A stretch of 64,000 nt of DNA from Neorhizobium sp. (GCA_028283725.1 JAPWKC010000004.1:1426001-1490000); one strand, 5' to 3'. Positions 29,072 to 40,300 are shown, numbered from the stretch's first letter. Notes: a model not told the origin generated them from the letters alone. Numbers and translations: made by a program.

Positions 29072-29342
29072 GTCAAGGCAATCTCTCGATGCCTTGAATG
29101 TCGTCGTCGCCGGGCCTCCCCCGAGGATCTGGACATGCCGGATCATCGACCGCCGCGGGCAGGACGAGGGCGGCTACGGAGCTGCATTTTTCGTCGCCCG
29201 ACGCCGCACCGACAGACCGGTTTTCATTCCATTCACCCGCATTTTGAGATATAGATGGGACATGGCGCGTGCTGCGTGCGCTGCGGGTTCCCCCGAAATC
29301 GACGGAGACTTCGATCAACCTTCCAACAGGGAGCGTGACCCC
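29072..29342 (+). promoter_or_regulatory. Long leader/promoter region of nhaA, possible riboswitch
   Basis: About 270 bases without a gene, between the opgC terminator and nhaA. It begins with a 7-bp hairpin (CAAGGCA / TGCCTTG, 29074-29096) and then has several GC-rich inverted segments. nhaA genes in proteobacteria are known to carry nhaA-I or nhaA-II motifs, which are cation (Li+) riboswitches. I cannot confirm the consensus by eye. Confidence 0.35.
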
Positions 29343-30527
29343 ATGTCTTCGACTGTCTCAAAGGGACGCATTCCATCCACGCTTCGCCAGTTTCTCGATA
29401 GCGAGGCGGCCGGCGGGCTCGTGCTGATGGCCGCCGCCGCCATCGCGATCATCGTCGCCAACTCGCCGCTATCCGAGGGATATTTCGCGCTTCTGCACAT
29501 TCATATCGGGCCGCTCGGGCTACAGCACTGGATCAATGACGGGCTGATGGCGATCTTCTTCCTGCTGGTCGGGCTGGAGATCAAGCGCGAGATGCTGGAC
29601 GGGCAGCTTTCCACATGGAGCCGGCGCATCCTGCCCGGTGCTGCGGCGCTGGGCGGTATGCTGTTTCCAGCGCTGTTCTATCTCGGCTTCAACCATGACA
29701 ACCCGGCGGCGCTGCGCGGATGGGCGATCCCGACGGCCACCGACATCGCCTTTGCGCTCGGCGTCCTGTCGCTGCTCGGCAACCGGGTTCCGGCATCGCT
29801 GAAGATCTTTCTGGCGGCGCTGGCAATCATCGACGATCTCGGCGCCGTGATCGTGATCGCCGTGTTCTATACGGAGCAGCTCAATATCATCGCGCTTGCG
29901 GCAGCGGCGATCGTCATCGGCAATCTCATTATTCTCAACCGCTCCGGCGTAAGGTCGCTGGTGCCCTATCTGGCGCTCGGCGCGCTGCTCTGGGTTCTGG
30001 TCTTTGCGTCCGGTATCCATGCGACGCTTGCGGGCGTGATGCTTGCCTTGACGATCCCGCTGAAGGTGACACCCGGCAAACCGGAGGCGAGCCAGCAGCA
30101 GTCGCCATTGCACCGGCTGGAGCATCTCCTGCACAAGCCCGTGGCCTTCATCATCGTGCCGATCTTCGGCTTTGCCAATGCGGGCGTCTCGTTTGCCGGT
30201 GTGACCGTCTCGATCCTCACCGAACCGTTGACGCTCGGGGTCGCGGCCGGCCTCTTTCTCGGCAAGCTTGTCGGCGTGCTCGGCACGGTGACGCTCCTGG
30301 TCAAGACGCGTCTCGCCGACCTGCCGGCCGCCGCCACCTGGGGGCAGATGGCGGGTGTCGCCATCCTGTGCGGCATCGGCTTTACCATGAGCCTGTTCAT
30401 CGGACTTCTCGCCTTCAGCGATCCGGACATACAGGCGCATATCAAGATGGGCATTCTGGCGGGCTCGATCCTCTCCGGCGTGATCGGTGCGGGGGTTCTA
30501 CTCGTCTGCAAGCCGCGCGCCAGGTGA
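29343..30527 (+). CDS. nhaA: Na+/H+ antiporter NhaA
   Basis: 394 residues, usual length. NhaA exports Na+ (or Li+) in exchange for protons and handles salt and alkaline stress. About twelve transmembrane helices. The ion-binding Asp pair is in [14 protein letters not shown], and the conserved [15 protein letters not shown] precedes it. [16 protein letters not shown] near residues 75-90 is also typical. The frame is open far upstream as an opgC shadow; the ATG at 29343 follows an AGGGAGC-type SD and matches family starts. Confidence 0.96.
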   Translation: MSSTVSKGRIPSTLRQFLDSEAAGGLVLMAAAAIAIIVANSPLSEGYFALLHIHIGPLGLQHWINDGLMAIFFLLVGLEIKREMLDGQLSTWSRRILPGAAALGGMLFPALFYLGFNHDNPAALRGWAIPTATDIAFALGVLSLLGNRVPASLKIFLAALAIIDDLGAVIVIAVFYTEQLNIIALAAAAIVIGNLIILNRSGVRSLVPYLALGALLWVLVFASGIHATLAGVMLALTIPLKVTPGKPEASQQQSPLHRLEHLLHKPVAFIIVPIFGFANAGVSFAGVTVSILTEPLTLGVAAGLFLGKLVGVLGTVTLLVKTRLADLPAAATWGQMAGVAILCGIGFTMSLFIGLLAFSDPDIQAHIKMGILAGSILSGVIGAGVLLVCKPRAR

Positions 30528-30621
30528 TCGAGCCGGCGCTCGGTCGAAGGCTCACAGCGAAAGGCTGGCCGCTTGCGCCGCGATGCGCTAGAGAGCGCCT
30601 TTGACCAAGAGGACCTGACCG

Positions 30622-31296
30622 ATGCTACCCTGGATCCAGCTCGATATCGCGCAGATACCCGGCGAGGACGGCGACCTGCGGCTGAAGCAGCGCGGCCAGG
30701 AATTTTCGATCATGCTCGGCTCCAACGAGCTGATGAACAGCCGCTTGAGCGGATCGGAAGAGGCGCTTGCGGTGATGGCGCATGAGCGCACCAAGGACCG
30801 CACGCGCCCGACCATGCTGATCGGCGGGCTCGGCATGGGGTTTACGCTGCGGGCCGCGCTCAAGGTCCTGCCGCAGGATGCGAGCGTGACGGTGGCCGAA
30901 CTCGTGCCGGCGGTCGTCACATGGGCGCGCGGGCCGATGGCCCCGGTCTTCGACGGCTGCCTCGATGATCCCCGCGTGACAATCCATCAAGGCGATGTGG
31001 GGGCGCTGATCCGCAGCGCAAAGAGCGCGTTCGACACGATCATCCTCGATGTCGACAATGGCCCGGACGGGCTGACGCGCACCTCCAACGACAGTCTCTA
31101 CGACCATCGGGGCCTCACCGCCGCGCGGGATGCGCTGCGGCCGGGCGGTGTGCTCGGCGTCTGGTCGTCCGGCCCCGACGACCGCTTTACCCGCCGGCTG
31201 AAAGAGAGCGGTTTTACCGCCGAGGCGATCAATACCCGCGCCAACGGCAAGCGCGGAGGCGCAAGGCATGTGATCTGGATGGCGCAGAAGCGTTAG
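30622..31296 (+). CDS. Spermidine-synthase-like / SAM-dependent methyltransferase-fold protein
   Basis: 224 residues. A Rossmann fold has LIGGLGMGFTLRAAL as the cofactor loop, VAELVP as the acidic end of strand 2, and FDTIILDVDNGPDG, resembling the spermidine synthase catalytic strand. It lacks the N-terminal tetramerisation domain of full spermidine synthases and is shorter, so a different aminopropyl- or methyltransferase activity is possible. It follows nhaA by 94 bp on the same strand. Specific function not assigned. Confidence 0.75.
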   Translation: MLPWIQLDIAQIPGEDGDLRLKQRGQEFSIMLGSNELMNSRLSGSEEALAVMAHERTKDRTRPTMLIGGLGMGFTLRAALKVLPQDASVTVAELVPAVVTWARGPMAPVFDGCLDDPRVTIHQGDVGALIRSAKSAFDTIILDVDNGPDGLTRTSNDSLYDHRGLTAARDALRPGGVLGVWSSGPDDRFTRRLKESGFTAEAINTRANGKRGGARHVIWMAQKR

Positions 31297-31377
31297 TACA
31301 TTTCTGCCCGCTCTCGACAGGCGAAACGGGCCATCTTCCTGCTCAGACGCAAAGCCGGCTCCCGCTTTTGCAGGAAT

Positions 31378-31414
31378 GGCCGTAGCGGCAGGTTCCTTGC
31401 CTGCCGCTACGGCC
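31378..31414. terminator. Bidirectional hairpin between convergent genes
   Basis: Perfect 15-base arms (GGCCGTAGCGGCAGG / CCTGCCGCTACGGCC) with a 7-base loop, between the spermidine-synthase-like gene (plus) and the FadB-type gene (minus). No strong T-run either side. A 13-base direct repeat GGCATGTTTCTTG (31425 and 31439) follows it. Confidence 0.6.
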
Positions 31415-31490
31415 TTATGCTTGGGGCATGTTTCTTGAGGCATGTTTCTTGGGGGCCTGCCTCTGTGGCCCCTCGCTCGCAAGGGCATAG

Positions 31491-33707
31491 TTACGCCGCC
31501 TTGCGTCCTTCGCCATAAGGGTCGAACCGGCTGTAGAAAGTCTCGCCCTTCGCGGCCATGTCCATCAGAAGCGGCGTCGGCGCGAAATGATCGCCATAGG
31601 CGGCCGCCAGTTTTTCCGAGAGCGCGACGAAGGTTTTGACGCCCATGCCGTCGATGTAGGAGAGCGTGCCACCGGTATAGGGCGCAAAGCCGAAACCGAG
31701 AATGGAGCCGACATCGGCCTCGCGCGGATCGGTGACGATGCCCTCTTCCACGGTACGGGCCGCTTCCAGCGCGATCGTCACCAGGAAACGCTGCTTCAGT
31801 ACCCCGATATCGACATCGGCCGGGTTCTTCTGCGGGTAGAGATCTTTCAGGCCGGGCCAGAGCGATTTCCTCGCCGGTTTCGGCGGGTAATCGTAAAATC
31901 CCTTGCCGTTCTTGCGGCCGCGGCGATCGAGATCGTTCACCAGTTTGTCGATCAGTGCCATATGCCCCGGCTTGACGGAGGATGCGCCAAGATCGGCGAT
32001 GGAGGCTTTCATGATCTTCTGGGAGAGATCGACGGCCACCTCGTCGTTCAGCGAGAGCGGGCCGACCGGCATGCCGGACATTCTGGCGGCATTCTCGACC
32101 ATCGCCGCCGGCACGCCTTCGGCCAGCATGTCATAGGCCTCGTTGATATAGCGGAACACGCAGCGGTTGACGAAGAAGCCGCGCGTATCGTTGACGACGA
32201 TCGGCGTCTTCCTGATCCTGGCGACGAAATCGAGCGCGACGGCAAGCGCCCGGTCGCCCGTCTGCTTTCCGAGAATGACTTCGGTCAGCATCATCTTTTC
32301 GACCGGCGAGAAGAAATGCACGCCGATGAACTGCTCCGGCCGTTTGGAATTTTCCGCAAGGCCGGATATCGGCAGGGTCGATGTGTTCGAGGCAAAGATC
32401 GTGGTCGGGGCGATCACCGCCTCGATCTGTTCGATGACCGCCTTCTTGACGGCGCGATCCTCAAACACCGCCTCGATGACGAGATCGGCATCGGAAAGCG
32501 CAGAATAATCCGGCGTTGGCGTGATCAGCGCCAGGAGGGCAGCACCCTCCTCCTTGGTGAGCCTACCCTTCGTGGCGCTCTCGGCCACCAGCTTTTCCGA
32601 GACGGCCTTGCCCTTGTCTGCGGCTTCCTGGGTCTGGTCGATCAGCACGACCGGGATGCCGGCGGCGGCCGTGACATAGGCGATCGAGGCGCCCATGAAG
32701 CCGGCGCCGACAACGCCGACCTTTTTCAGCTCGGTCTTCTCGACACCCTGCGGCCGGCGGGCGCCCTTGCCGAGTTCCTGCATCGAGATGAACAGCGAGC
32801 GGATCATCGAAAAGGCTTCGGTCGTCTGCAGAACTTGCGTGAAATAGCGCTGTTCGACCTTGAGGGCGGTATCGAAGGGCAGTTGCAGCCCCTCGTATAC
32901 GCATTTCAGGATGGCAAGCGCTGCCGGATAATTGCCGGAGGTCTCGCGGCGTAAAATGGCGGGCGCTGCCGGGAAGAGCTGTGCTGCCGCCGGCGTCCAG
33001 ACACCGCCGCCGGGTGCCTTGAAGCCCTTCTCGTCCCAGGGAGCCACCGGCTTCAGACCGTCGCGGATCATCTGCCTTGCCGTCTCGATCAACTGATCCG
33101 GCTCGACCACCTGATGGATGAGGCCCATGGCCTTTGCCCGCTGCGGGGTGAGCGACTGGCCGGTCGTCATCATCTGCAGCGCATCCTGCGCATTGGCGAG
33201 CCGTGGAACGCGCTGGGTGCCGCCGGCGCCGGGGAAGATGCCGACCTTGACCTCGGGGAGTGCCAGTTTCACCGATTTGCCACTGGCGACTACCCGGCCA
33301 TGGCAGGCGAGCGACAGTTCGAAGGCGCCCCCCATGCAGGTGCCGTTGATGGCCGAGACCCAGGGCTTGCCGCAGGTTTCGATGCGGCGGAAGAGGCCTG
33401 TCATGCGGCCGGCAACGTCAAAGAGCTTCTGCGCGGCGGCTGCCGGGTCCCTGGCCTTTTCCTCGGCGAGCATGGAAAACATGCCGCGGATCATGGTCAG
33501 ATCGGCGCCGCCGGAGAAAGACGATTTTCCCGAGGTGAAGACGATGCCCTTGACGGCGGCATCCGCTACCGTCTCTCTCAGGATCGTCTCCAATTCATCC
33601 ATCACCTCGACGGTGAAGACGTTCATGCTCTTGTCCGGCATGTCCCAGGTGACGAGCGCTATGCCGTCCGCGTCGGTCTCGACGGTGAAATTCCTGTAGG
33701 TGCTCAT
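31491..33707 (-). CDS. fadB: Fatty-acid oxidation multifunctional protein (enoyl-CoA hydratase / 3-hydroxyacyl-CoA dehydrogenase)
   Basis: 738 residues. Residues 1 to about 200 are a crotonase (enoyl-CoA hydratase) domain with GTCMGGAFELSLACH forming the oxyanion hole and LPEVKVGIFPGAGGTQRVPR carrying the catalytic Glu. The NAD-binding domain starts at KKVGVVGAGFMGASIAYV (about 330), followed by 3HCDH C-terminal repeats. Together these hydrate enoyl-CoA and oxidise the hydroxyacyl-CoA in beta-oxidation. The start is the ATG at 33707 (MSTYRNFTVET). It is the last gene of the acyl-CoA dehydrogenase-thiolase-fadB operon. Confidence 0.93.
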   Translation of the reverse strand: MSTYRNFTVETDADGIALVTWDMPDKSMNVFTVEVMDELETILRETVADAAVKGIVFTSGKSSFSGGADLTMIRGMFSMLAEEKARDPAAAAQKLFDVAGRMTGLFRRIETCGKPWVSAINGTCMGGAFELSLACHGRVVASGKSVKLALPEVKVGIFPGAGGTQRVPRLANAQDALQMMTTGQSLTPQRAKAMGLIHQVVEPDQLIETARQMIRDGLKPVAPWDEKGFKAPGGGVWTPAAAQLFPAAPAILRRETSGNYPAALAILKCVYEGLQLPFDTALKVEQRYFTQVLQTTEAFSMIRSLFISMQELGKGARRPQGVEKTELKKVGVVGAGFMGASIAYVTAAAGIPVVLIDQTQEAADKGKAVSEKLVAESATKGRLTKEEGAALLALITPTPDYSALSDADLVIEAVFEDRAVKKAVIEQIEAVIAPTTIFASNTSTLPISGLAENSKRPEQFIGVHFFSPVEKMMLTEVILGKQTGDRALAVALDFVARIRKTPIVVNDTRGFFVNRCVFRYINEAYDMLAEGVPAAMVENAARMSGMPVGPLSLNDEVAVDLSQKIMKASIADLGASSVKPGHMALIDKLVNDLDRRGRKNGKGFYDYPPKPARKSLWPGLKDLYPQKNPADVDIGVLKQRFLVTIALEAARTVEEGIVTDPREADVGSILGFGFAPYTGGTLSYIDGMGVKTFVALSEKLAAAYGDHFAPTPLLMDMAAKGETFYSRFDPYGEGRKAA

Positions 33708-33756
33708 GATGGGATTTCCTCTTCCCTGAAATCTCATTGTTTTCGGCGGCGGTCCG

Positions 33757-34965
33757 TTAGACCCGCTCGATCACGGTTGCCGTGCCCATGCCGGCGCCGA
33801 TGCAGAGGGTGACGAGCGCGGTGTTAAGATCGCGGCGTTCCAGCTCGTCCAGCACGGTGCCCAGAATCATCGCGCCGGTGGCACCGAGCGGGTGGCCCAT
33901 GGCAATCGCCCCGCCATTGACGTTGATGATGTCGCGGGAAATGTCGAAGGCCTGGCAATAGCGCAGGACCACGGCGGCGAAGGCCTCGTTCAGTTCGAAG
34001 AGGTCGATATCGGCAATCGTCATGCCGGTGCGGGCGAGAAGCTTTTCGGTGACGTCGACCGGGCCGGTCAGCATCAGCGCCGGATCGGAGCCGATATTGG
34101 CAAAAGCCTTGATGCGGGCGCGTGGCTTCACACCCAGGGTCTCGCCACCGGCCTTCGAGCCGATCAGCACGGCGGCCGCGCCATCGACGATACCGGACGA
34201 GTTGCCGGCATGGTGGACATAGTTGATGCGCTCGATTTCGGGATGCGCCTGAATGCCGACAGCTTCGAAGCCGCCCATTTCGCCCGGCATCTGGAAGGAC
34301 GGATTGAGCTGACCCAACGCCTGCATGTCGGTTCCAGGGCGCATATGCTCGTCGCGATCGAGGATGACGAGACCGTTCTGGTCCTTCACCGGAATGACGG
34401 AGTTGTTGAAATAACCGGCTTCCCAGGCGGCGGCGGCGCGACGCTGGCTTTCCACCGCATAGGCATCGACGTCATCGCGGGAAAAACCGTATTTCGTCGC
34501 GATCAGATCCGCCGAAACGCCCTGCGGCATGAAGAAAGCCGGGAAACTGACGGACGGGTCCATGTACCAGGCGCCGCCCGACATGCCCATGCCGACGCGC
34601 GACATGCTCTCGACACCGCCGGCAATGACGATATCGTCCGCGCATGCGGCAATCTTGCCGGCGCCGAAATTGATCGCATCGAGGCCGGACGCGCAGAAGC
34701 GGGAGATCTGCATGCCCGGCGCCTTCGTCGAATAGCCGGCCTCGAAGGCGGCGGCCTTGGCGATGACGGCGCCGGCATCCATCACCGGGTCGACGCAGCC
34801 CATGATGATGTCGTCCACCCTTTGCGTATCGATGCCGTTGCGATCGCGCAGCGCCTCCAGCGTCTTGGCGGCAAGGCGCACCGAGGGCACTTCGTGCAGC
34901 GATCCATCCTTCTTGCCGCGACCACGCGGCGTGCGCACATGGTCGTAAATGAAGACGTCGGTCAT
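33757..34965 (-). CDS. fadA: Acetyl-CoA C-acyltransferase (thiolase)
   Basis: 402 residues. Thiolase active-site residues are present: Cys91 in [12 protein letters not shown], the His in GHPLGATG and the second Cys in [10 protein letters not shown]. In this operon it would perform the last beta-oxidation step, cleaving 3-ketoacyl-CoA with CoA. It starts about 146 bp after the acyl-CoA dehydrogenase gene ends and lies 49 bp before fadB. GAGGGAGAG immediately upstream serves as SD. Confidence 0.93.
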   Translation of the reverse strand: MTDVFIYDHVRTPRGRGKKDGSLHEVPSVRLAAKTLEALRDRNGIDTQRVDDIIMGCVDPVMDAGAVIAKAAAFEAGYSTKAPGMQISRFCASGLDAINFGAGKIAACADDIVIAGGVESMSRVGMGMSGGAWYMDPSVSFPAFFMPQGVSADLIATKYGFSRDDVDAYAVESQRRAAAAWEAGYFNNSVIPVKDQNGLVILDRDEHMRPGTDMQALGQLNPSFQMPGEMGGFEAVGIQAHPEIERINYVHHAGNSSGIVDGAAAVLIGSKAGGETLGVKPRARIKAFANIGSDPALMLTGPVDVTEKLLARTGMTIADIDLFELNEAFAAVVLRYCQAFDISRDIINVNGGAIAMGHPLGATGAMILGTVLDELERRDLNTALVTLCIGAGMGTATVIERV

Positions 34966-35018
34966 GGTGTCATCTCTCCCTCAAGTCTCTTGCCTGGGTC
35001 TCTCGCTGGATCTCTCCC

Positions 35019-35046
35019 TGGCGCGGCAATCTCTCCTGCCGCGCCA
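35019..35046 (-). promoter_or_regulatory. Hairpin in the acyl-CoA dehydrogenase-fadA spacer
   Basis: Perfect 10-base arms (TGGCGCGGCA / TGCCGCGCCA) with an 8-base loop in the 146-bp spacer. No T-run follows on the minus strand, and GAGAG-rich repeats lie between it and fadA. It may set the ratio of the two transcripts by processing or attenuation (inference). Confidence 0.4.
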
Positions 35047-35111
35047 TCCTTTCGGGAGAGGCGCGCCCTCCCCGGCCCGCCCGCAACCGGGAGAGCCTCT
35101 CTCAATGCCGC

Positions 35112-36905
35112 TCAGAACGCCTCTGCGGCGAGTTCCATCAGGCTGTCGGCGCCGGCCTCGATTCTTGCCTTGCGCAGCGCCGTCTCGGGCATGACTTTTT
35201 CCATGAAGAAGCGGGCGGTCACGAGCTTGTTCTTCAGATAGTCCTCCCGCGGATCGCCGGCGGCAAGCCTGTCCTCGGCAGCCTTGGCCATTTTCGCCCA
35301 CATGTAGCCGAGCGTGACGAGGCCGAAGAGGTGCATGTAGTCGGTGGAGCCGGCGCCGGCATTGTCGGGCTTGGCCATGGCGTTCTGCATGAACCACATG
35401 GTGGATGCCTGCAGGTCGTTCAGGCCCTTTTTCAGGTGCCTGGTGTGGAAAGTCAGCTTCTCGTCGGCGCGGTTTTCCTCGCAGAAATCGCCGATTTCCT
35501 TGAACATCGCCATCACCGCGCGGCCACCGTTCAGCGCAAGCTTTCGGCCGACGAGATCGAGCGCCTGGACGCCGTTGGCGCCCTCATAGATCATCGTGAT
35601 GCGGGCATCGCGGACATACTGGCTCATGCCGTGTTCCTCGATATAGCCGTGCCCGCCAAACACCTGCTGCGCCATCACCGCGTGATCAAAGCCCTTGTCG
35701 GTCAGGACGCCCTTCAGGATCGGCGTCGCAAGCCCGAGAAGATCGTCGGCATTCTGCCGCTCCTTCTCATCCTCGGAGCGGTGGGCGATGTCGGATTTGA
35801 GCGCCGTCCAGAGCAGGAAGGCGCGGCCTGCCTCGTTGAAGGCGCGGATCGTCATCAGCGTGCGGCGGATATCCGGGTGGACGATGATCGGATCAGCCTT
35901 GCCTTGCGGGTTCTTCACGCCCGATAGCGAGCGGCCCTGGAGACGTTCGCGCGCATAGGCCACGGCATTCTGATAGGCCGTTTCGGCGATCGACAGACCC
36001 TGCAGGCCGACACCGAGACGCGCCTCGTTCATCATCACGAACATGGCCGAGAGGCCCTTGTTTTCCGCACCGATCAGAAAACCCGTGGCATCGTCATAGT
36101 TCATCACGCAGGTGGCATTGCCGTGAATGCCCATCTTCTCCTCGATCGCGCCGCAGGTGACGCCATTGCGGGCACCGAGCGAGCCATCCTCGTTGACCAG
36201 CACTTTCGGCACGATGAAGAGCGAGATGCCTTTGGTACCTTCCGGGGCGCCCTCGATGCGGGCGAGAACGAGATGGATGATATTGCCGGTCATTCCATGC
36301 TCGCCGGCCGAGATGAAGATTTTCTGGCCGGAAATGCGGTAGGAGCCATCGCCGTTGGGCACCGCCTTGGTGCGGAGCAGGCCGAGATCGGTGCCACAAT
36401 GGGGTTCGGTCAGGTTCATCGTGCCGGACCAAGTTCCGCCCACCATGTTCGGCAGGTAGGTGGCCTTCTGCGCATCGGTCCCGTGGACAAGGATGGCGGC
36501 GATCGCGCCTTGCGTCAGGCCCGGATACATCATCAACGACATGTTTGCCGAGGACATGTATTCGCCGACGGCTGCATGGAGCGTATAGGGCAAGCCCTGG
36601 CCGCCGAAGGCTTCCGGCACGGCAAGGCCGATCCAGCCTCCCTGGCAATATTGATCATAGGCCGGCTTGAAGCCCTTCGGCACGGAGACCGCGCCATCCT
36701 CGTGGCGCGTGCAGCCCTCCCGGTCGCCCGACAGATTGAGCGGGAAAAGCGCCTCTTCGGCGACACGCGCCGCCTCGCCGACGATCGCCTCCAGCATGTC
36801 GGGGGTCGCTTCGGCAAAGCCCGGGAGGTTGCCATAGCGCTCCAGCCCCAGAACATCGTTCAAAATGAAAAGCGTGTCGTCCACGGGCGCCTTGTAGACA
36901 GGCAT
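35112..36905 (-). CDS. Acyl-CoA dehydrogenase (FAD-dependent, FadE-like)
   Basis: 597 residues from the ATG at 36905 ([13 protein letters not shown]); eight more codons upstream are open. The long form of the family: an N-terminal segment (about 1-60), then acyl-CoA dehydrogenase N, middle ([27 protein letters not shown]) and C-terminal domains (the FAD site [11 protein letters not shown], the catalytic Glu in [12 protein letters not shown]), plus an extra C-terminal helical domain typical of about 600-residue members. It introduces the first double bond of beta-oxidation. First gene of the fad operon, with a palindrome over its promoter. Confidence 0.92.
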   Translation of the reverse strand: MPVYKAPVDDTLFILNDVLGLERYGNLPGFAEATPDMLEAIVGEAARVAEEALFPLNLSGDREGCTRHEDGAVSVPKGFKPAYDQYCQGGWIGLAVPEAFGGQGLPYTLHAAVGEYMSSANMSLMMYPGLTQGAIAAILVHGTDAQKATYLPNMVGGTWSGTMNLTEPHCGTDLGLLRTKAVPNGDGSYRISGQKIFISAGEHGMTGNIIHLVLARIEGAPEGTKGISLFIVPKVLVNEDGSLGARNGVTCGAIEEKMGIHGNATCVMNYDDATGFLIGAENKGLSAMFVMMNEARLGVGLQGLSIAETAYQNAVAYARERLQGRSLSGVKNPQGKADPIIVHPDIRRTLMTIRAFNEAGRAFLLWTALKSDIAHRSEDEKERQNADDLLGLATPILKGVLTDKGFDHAVMAQQVFGGHGYIEEHGMSQYVRDARITMIYEGANGVQALDLVGRKLALNGGRAVMAMFKEIGDFCEENRADEKLTFHTRHLKKGLNDLQASTMWFMQNAMAKPDNAGAGSTDYMHLFGLVTLGYMWAKMAKAAEDRLAAGDPREDYLKNKLVTARFFMEKVMPETALRKARIEAGADSLMELAAEAF

Positions 36906-37368
36906 GGTCGATGATCCTCCTCTTTGCATCCTCGTCTGGCCGCCTCCGACCGCCGTTTGCAGCGATACCGACCTGTGGGATCAATATTTAATTGACGTTT
37001 GCGTAAACGTCAAATACGCGGCGAACGATTTCCTCGAGCGGCGAAGGCTTAATATAAGATAATTTTCATATGAAGCGGGCACTTCCGCGAATGAACCGCC
37101 TGCGTTGCAAAGGCCGCCCCAACCACGCGCAGGAGCTGAATTCGTTAAAATTTTAACGCCGGTTAACGGGTTATTTACCACGTTTCGCGAAAGGTGGGGG
37201 CTGAAATGGACGTCATGCGTTGAGCCCCTTTGGCGCGACATCCACTCAAAGTGGTAAGGCTTGCGTAAGGTAGCTCTAATATAGCCGGTAATTCATGACT
37301 TCCCGCCTTTATTCCGGGAACGGCTTACAACGAGTGACTGCAGGCACAACGGCGAAGCGAGCGAGCAC
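36906..37368. other. Divergent intergenic region between the fad operon and podJ
   Basis: About 460 bases with no convincing gene. It holds the fad operon promoter with its palindrome (36985-37013) and must hold the podJ promoter. The middle is AT-rich, with TTAA tetramers at 37145, 37153 and 37163; the last two are six bases apart, one short of the CtrA TTAA-N7-TTAA spacing. Confidence 0.5.
36985..37013 (-). promoter_or_regulatory. Palindromic operator overlapping the predicted fad operon promoter
   Basis: Perfect 9-base arms TTGACGTTT and AAACGTCAA with a 4-base centre (36992-37013). Read on the minus strand, the palindrome begins with a -35-like TTGACG, and 17 bases later comes TAAATA (36990-36985) as -10. 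The arms therefore cover the -35 and spacer. It lies about 80-110 bp before the acyl-CoA dehydrogenase ATG. It resembles operators of MerR-type LiuR regulators of acyl-CoA catabolism, as I recall their consensus. Confidence 0.65.
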
Positions 37369-40300
37369 ATGAACGGATCCAGACCGACACCTTCCCGTCA
37401 TAGCGACCGCTCATCGCTGGATGCCCTCAATCGCACGATCGAAGGACTGGAAGCCCGGATCGAAGGGCTGATCACCGGCGCGACCCGCGAGCGGCAACCG
37501 GCCTCCCCTTCCCCGACAGCAGATATCGTGCCGGCAGCAAGACCCGTCGACCCGCTTGCTGAAATTCGCGAGCGGCAGCGCGCGCTGAGCGAGGCACGCC
37601 GCAGCCGTCCGGCCGCAGCTGAAGCGCGCTATGAGGCGCCAGCACCCCTGACGCCGCCGCAGAACCATCGGCAGCCTATCGAGCGCCGGGTTTCGGCCAA
37701 TGCGCCGCGTCCGTTCGATGCCACGGAAAACCTTTCGCGTTATGCTGCCGAGGGGCAGCGCGCCCCTCGCCAGCCGGTGCAGCAGCGCCCGTCCGCACCA
37801 GGCCAGCCCGCCCTCAACCAGGCTGTGCAGGCGCGCTACGAGCGTGCCGTCGAGGAGCCGAGCCTGCCGCTGCGCACCCATGATGCCTCGATGCGCGAGA
37901 TCGCCGAGGCGCTGGTCAGCCTTCGCCAGGACCTGAAGAACGATATTGCCGATGGCGTGTCGCGCGAAATTTCCGCGCTGAAATCCGAAATCCGCTCGAT
38001 CCGCACGATCGCCGAGGACCAGCGCTTCACCGACGAACTGCGAGGCGATTTCAACCGGTTGACCGACAGTATCAGCCAGCTCGGGCCGATCGGCGCACGC
38101 GATGCCATGGACCTCAAGACCGAACTCGACGAACTGCGCGCCGTGATGGCGGGGTTGGCGCGTGAGGAATCGGTCCAGCGGATGGAAAACCGCTGGGAGG
38201 GGCTGGAAGCCCGCATGCATGACCTCGATTCGGCCGACCTGCGCGAGGACGTGGTGCAGCTCGCCTACCGGATCGACGATATCAAGGGTCAGCTCGGCAC
38301 GATGAGCGACAACCCGGTGATCCGGGCGCTCGAACAGAAGCTGATGACCGTTGCCACAGCGATGGAACAGCTCGGCTCGCGCATGCAGCCAACCGATGCG
38401 ATGCTGACCGACCAGTTTGCCGCGCTCGACGACCGGCTGGACGAGATCAGCCGCGCGATCGCCGTCGGCAGCCGTGCCGCGAGCGACCAGAGCTTCCTCC
38501 AGCGGCTCGAAGGCCGCATCGGCGCGCTGGCCGATCAGATCGACGTCATGAACCATGCCGCCGCCGAGCAGGCCGACCCGAATGACGGCCTCTCGCTTCG
38601 GATCGAGACGCTGACTGGCCGGATTACCGAACTGGCGGACGAACAGGCCGCCATGCGGCTCGAAGAGCGGCTCGACCAGCTTTCCGCCATGCTCTTGGAA
38701 AACCAGAGGCCGCAGGAACAGGACGAGCTTTCGAGCTACCTGTCCGACATTTCCCGCAAAATCGACAATCTGGAGCACGGCTCGGTCAACGAGGCGCTTG
38801 CCGAGCGGCTCGATTATCTCGCCCGCCGCATCGACGAGATCGACAGCCATCCCGCACAGCCGCCCGTCCACGACGAGCAGGCCTTCGGTCGCATCGAGAC
38901 CCGCCTCAGCGATATCGCCGCACGACTGGACGAGGCATCCTCCTCTCCGCGCTCGGACGACGGCGCGCTGCGCAGTCTGGAAGACCAGATCGCCCATCTC
39001 TCGACGCTGATCAGCCAGCCGTCGTCATCGGTTGCCTTTCCGGCCGGCTTCGAAGACCGCATGGCGTCGATCGAAAGCTATATGTCGACCAATGACGAAT
39101 ATATCATCGAGGCGGCCAGACAGGCAGCCGAGGCGGTCATCGACGCCTATTCCCGCAACGCGGCACCGGGCGCACCGATGCCGGCGTCCGACATGGCGGC
39201 GCTGAGCGCACTTGCCGACGACCTGCGCCATCTCGAAGACCTCGCCCGCAGCAGCGACGAGCGCACCCACCACACGTTCGAGGCCCTGCACGGCACGCTG
39301 GTTCAGATTGCCGACCGGCTGGACCAGCTGGAAGACCGTTTCGTCGCACCGCCGGAACTGGCCTATGCCGCCCCGGTCGCAGCGTCCGCTCCTGCAGCGG
39401 TCAAGCCCGTCGTCGCCCAGCCACGTCGCCAGCCGGCTGCCGCCGATGCGCTGTCGCAGGATGTCGCCAGGGCGCTGATGAGCGTCGAGTTCGACAGGGA
39501 CGAGGAAGACGAGGTCATCACCAAGGGCGAGGCTGCCCGCGCCAAGCTCGGCCGCGATGTCGCCGCCCAGATGGCTGCCGACATGGGGTCGCCGCATGTA
39601 TCCTCCGTGGCGCAGCAGATCGATAACGGGACCGATGTCGAGCCGATCGTACCGCCGGCCTCGGCCAAGCAGATCAAGCCGGACGCTGCGGCAAAGACCG
39701 GCCTGCTTCAGGGCCTGACCCGCCGCTTCCGCTCCAGCACCAAGAGCGACGAGACGGCAAAGCCGGCCCGCGCGCTGGTCGAGCCGACGCCATCGATCGA
39801 TCCGACCGACGTGCTGCCGGTCGAGCACCAGAACGACCTCATCGAGCCCGGTGCCGGCGCCCCTGACGTCAAGAAGATCCTGGAACGCGTCCGCGCCAGC
39901 CAGGCCGCCGGCGATTTCGGCGGCGAGCGTGGCGCAGCCAGCGAACGTGCCGACTACATCGCAGCCGCCCGCCGCGCCGCCAAGGCTGCCGCGCAGGAAA
40001 CCGATCCGCTGCAGGGCGGTCCCGCCAAGAACCTGCGCAAGGCGGCCAAGCCGGCCGTCGCCAAGGCCGAGGGCGGCAGCATGCTGTCGCGCCATCGCCG
40101 GCCGATCCTGATGGCCGTCGGCGCCGTTCTGCTCGTGCTGATGGCCATGCCACTCGTCAAGACGCTGACCGGCGGCGATGCGCCTGCTCCAGCGCCTGCC
40201 GCAATCCAGGCACCGGTCGCACAGCCACAGGCCGCCGCACCGGCGCAGCAGACGTCCATTCAGGCACCCGCCGCATCGGCCAGTTCTGCAGCGAACGAAC

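Noticed and set aside
31425..31451. Two copies of GGCATGTTTCTTG as a possible CRISPR or repeat array
   Set aside because: Only two units 14 bp apart, in a short spacer between convergent genes, with no spacers or further copies.
37145..37166. CtrA full site upstream of podJ
   Set aside because: TTAA tetramers are spaced four and six bases apart, not the required seven, in an AT-rich stretch.
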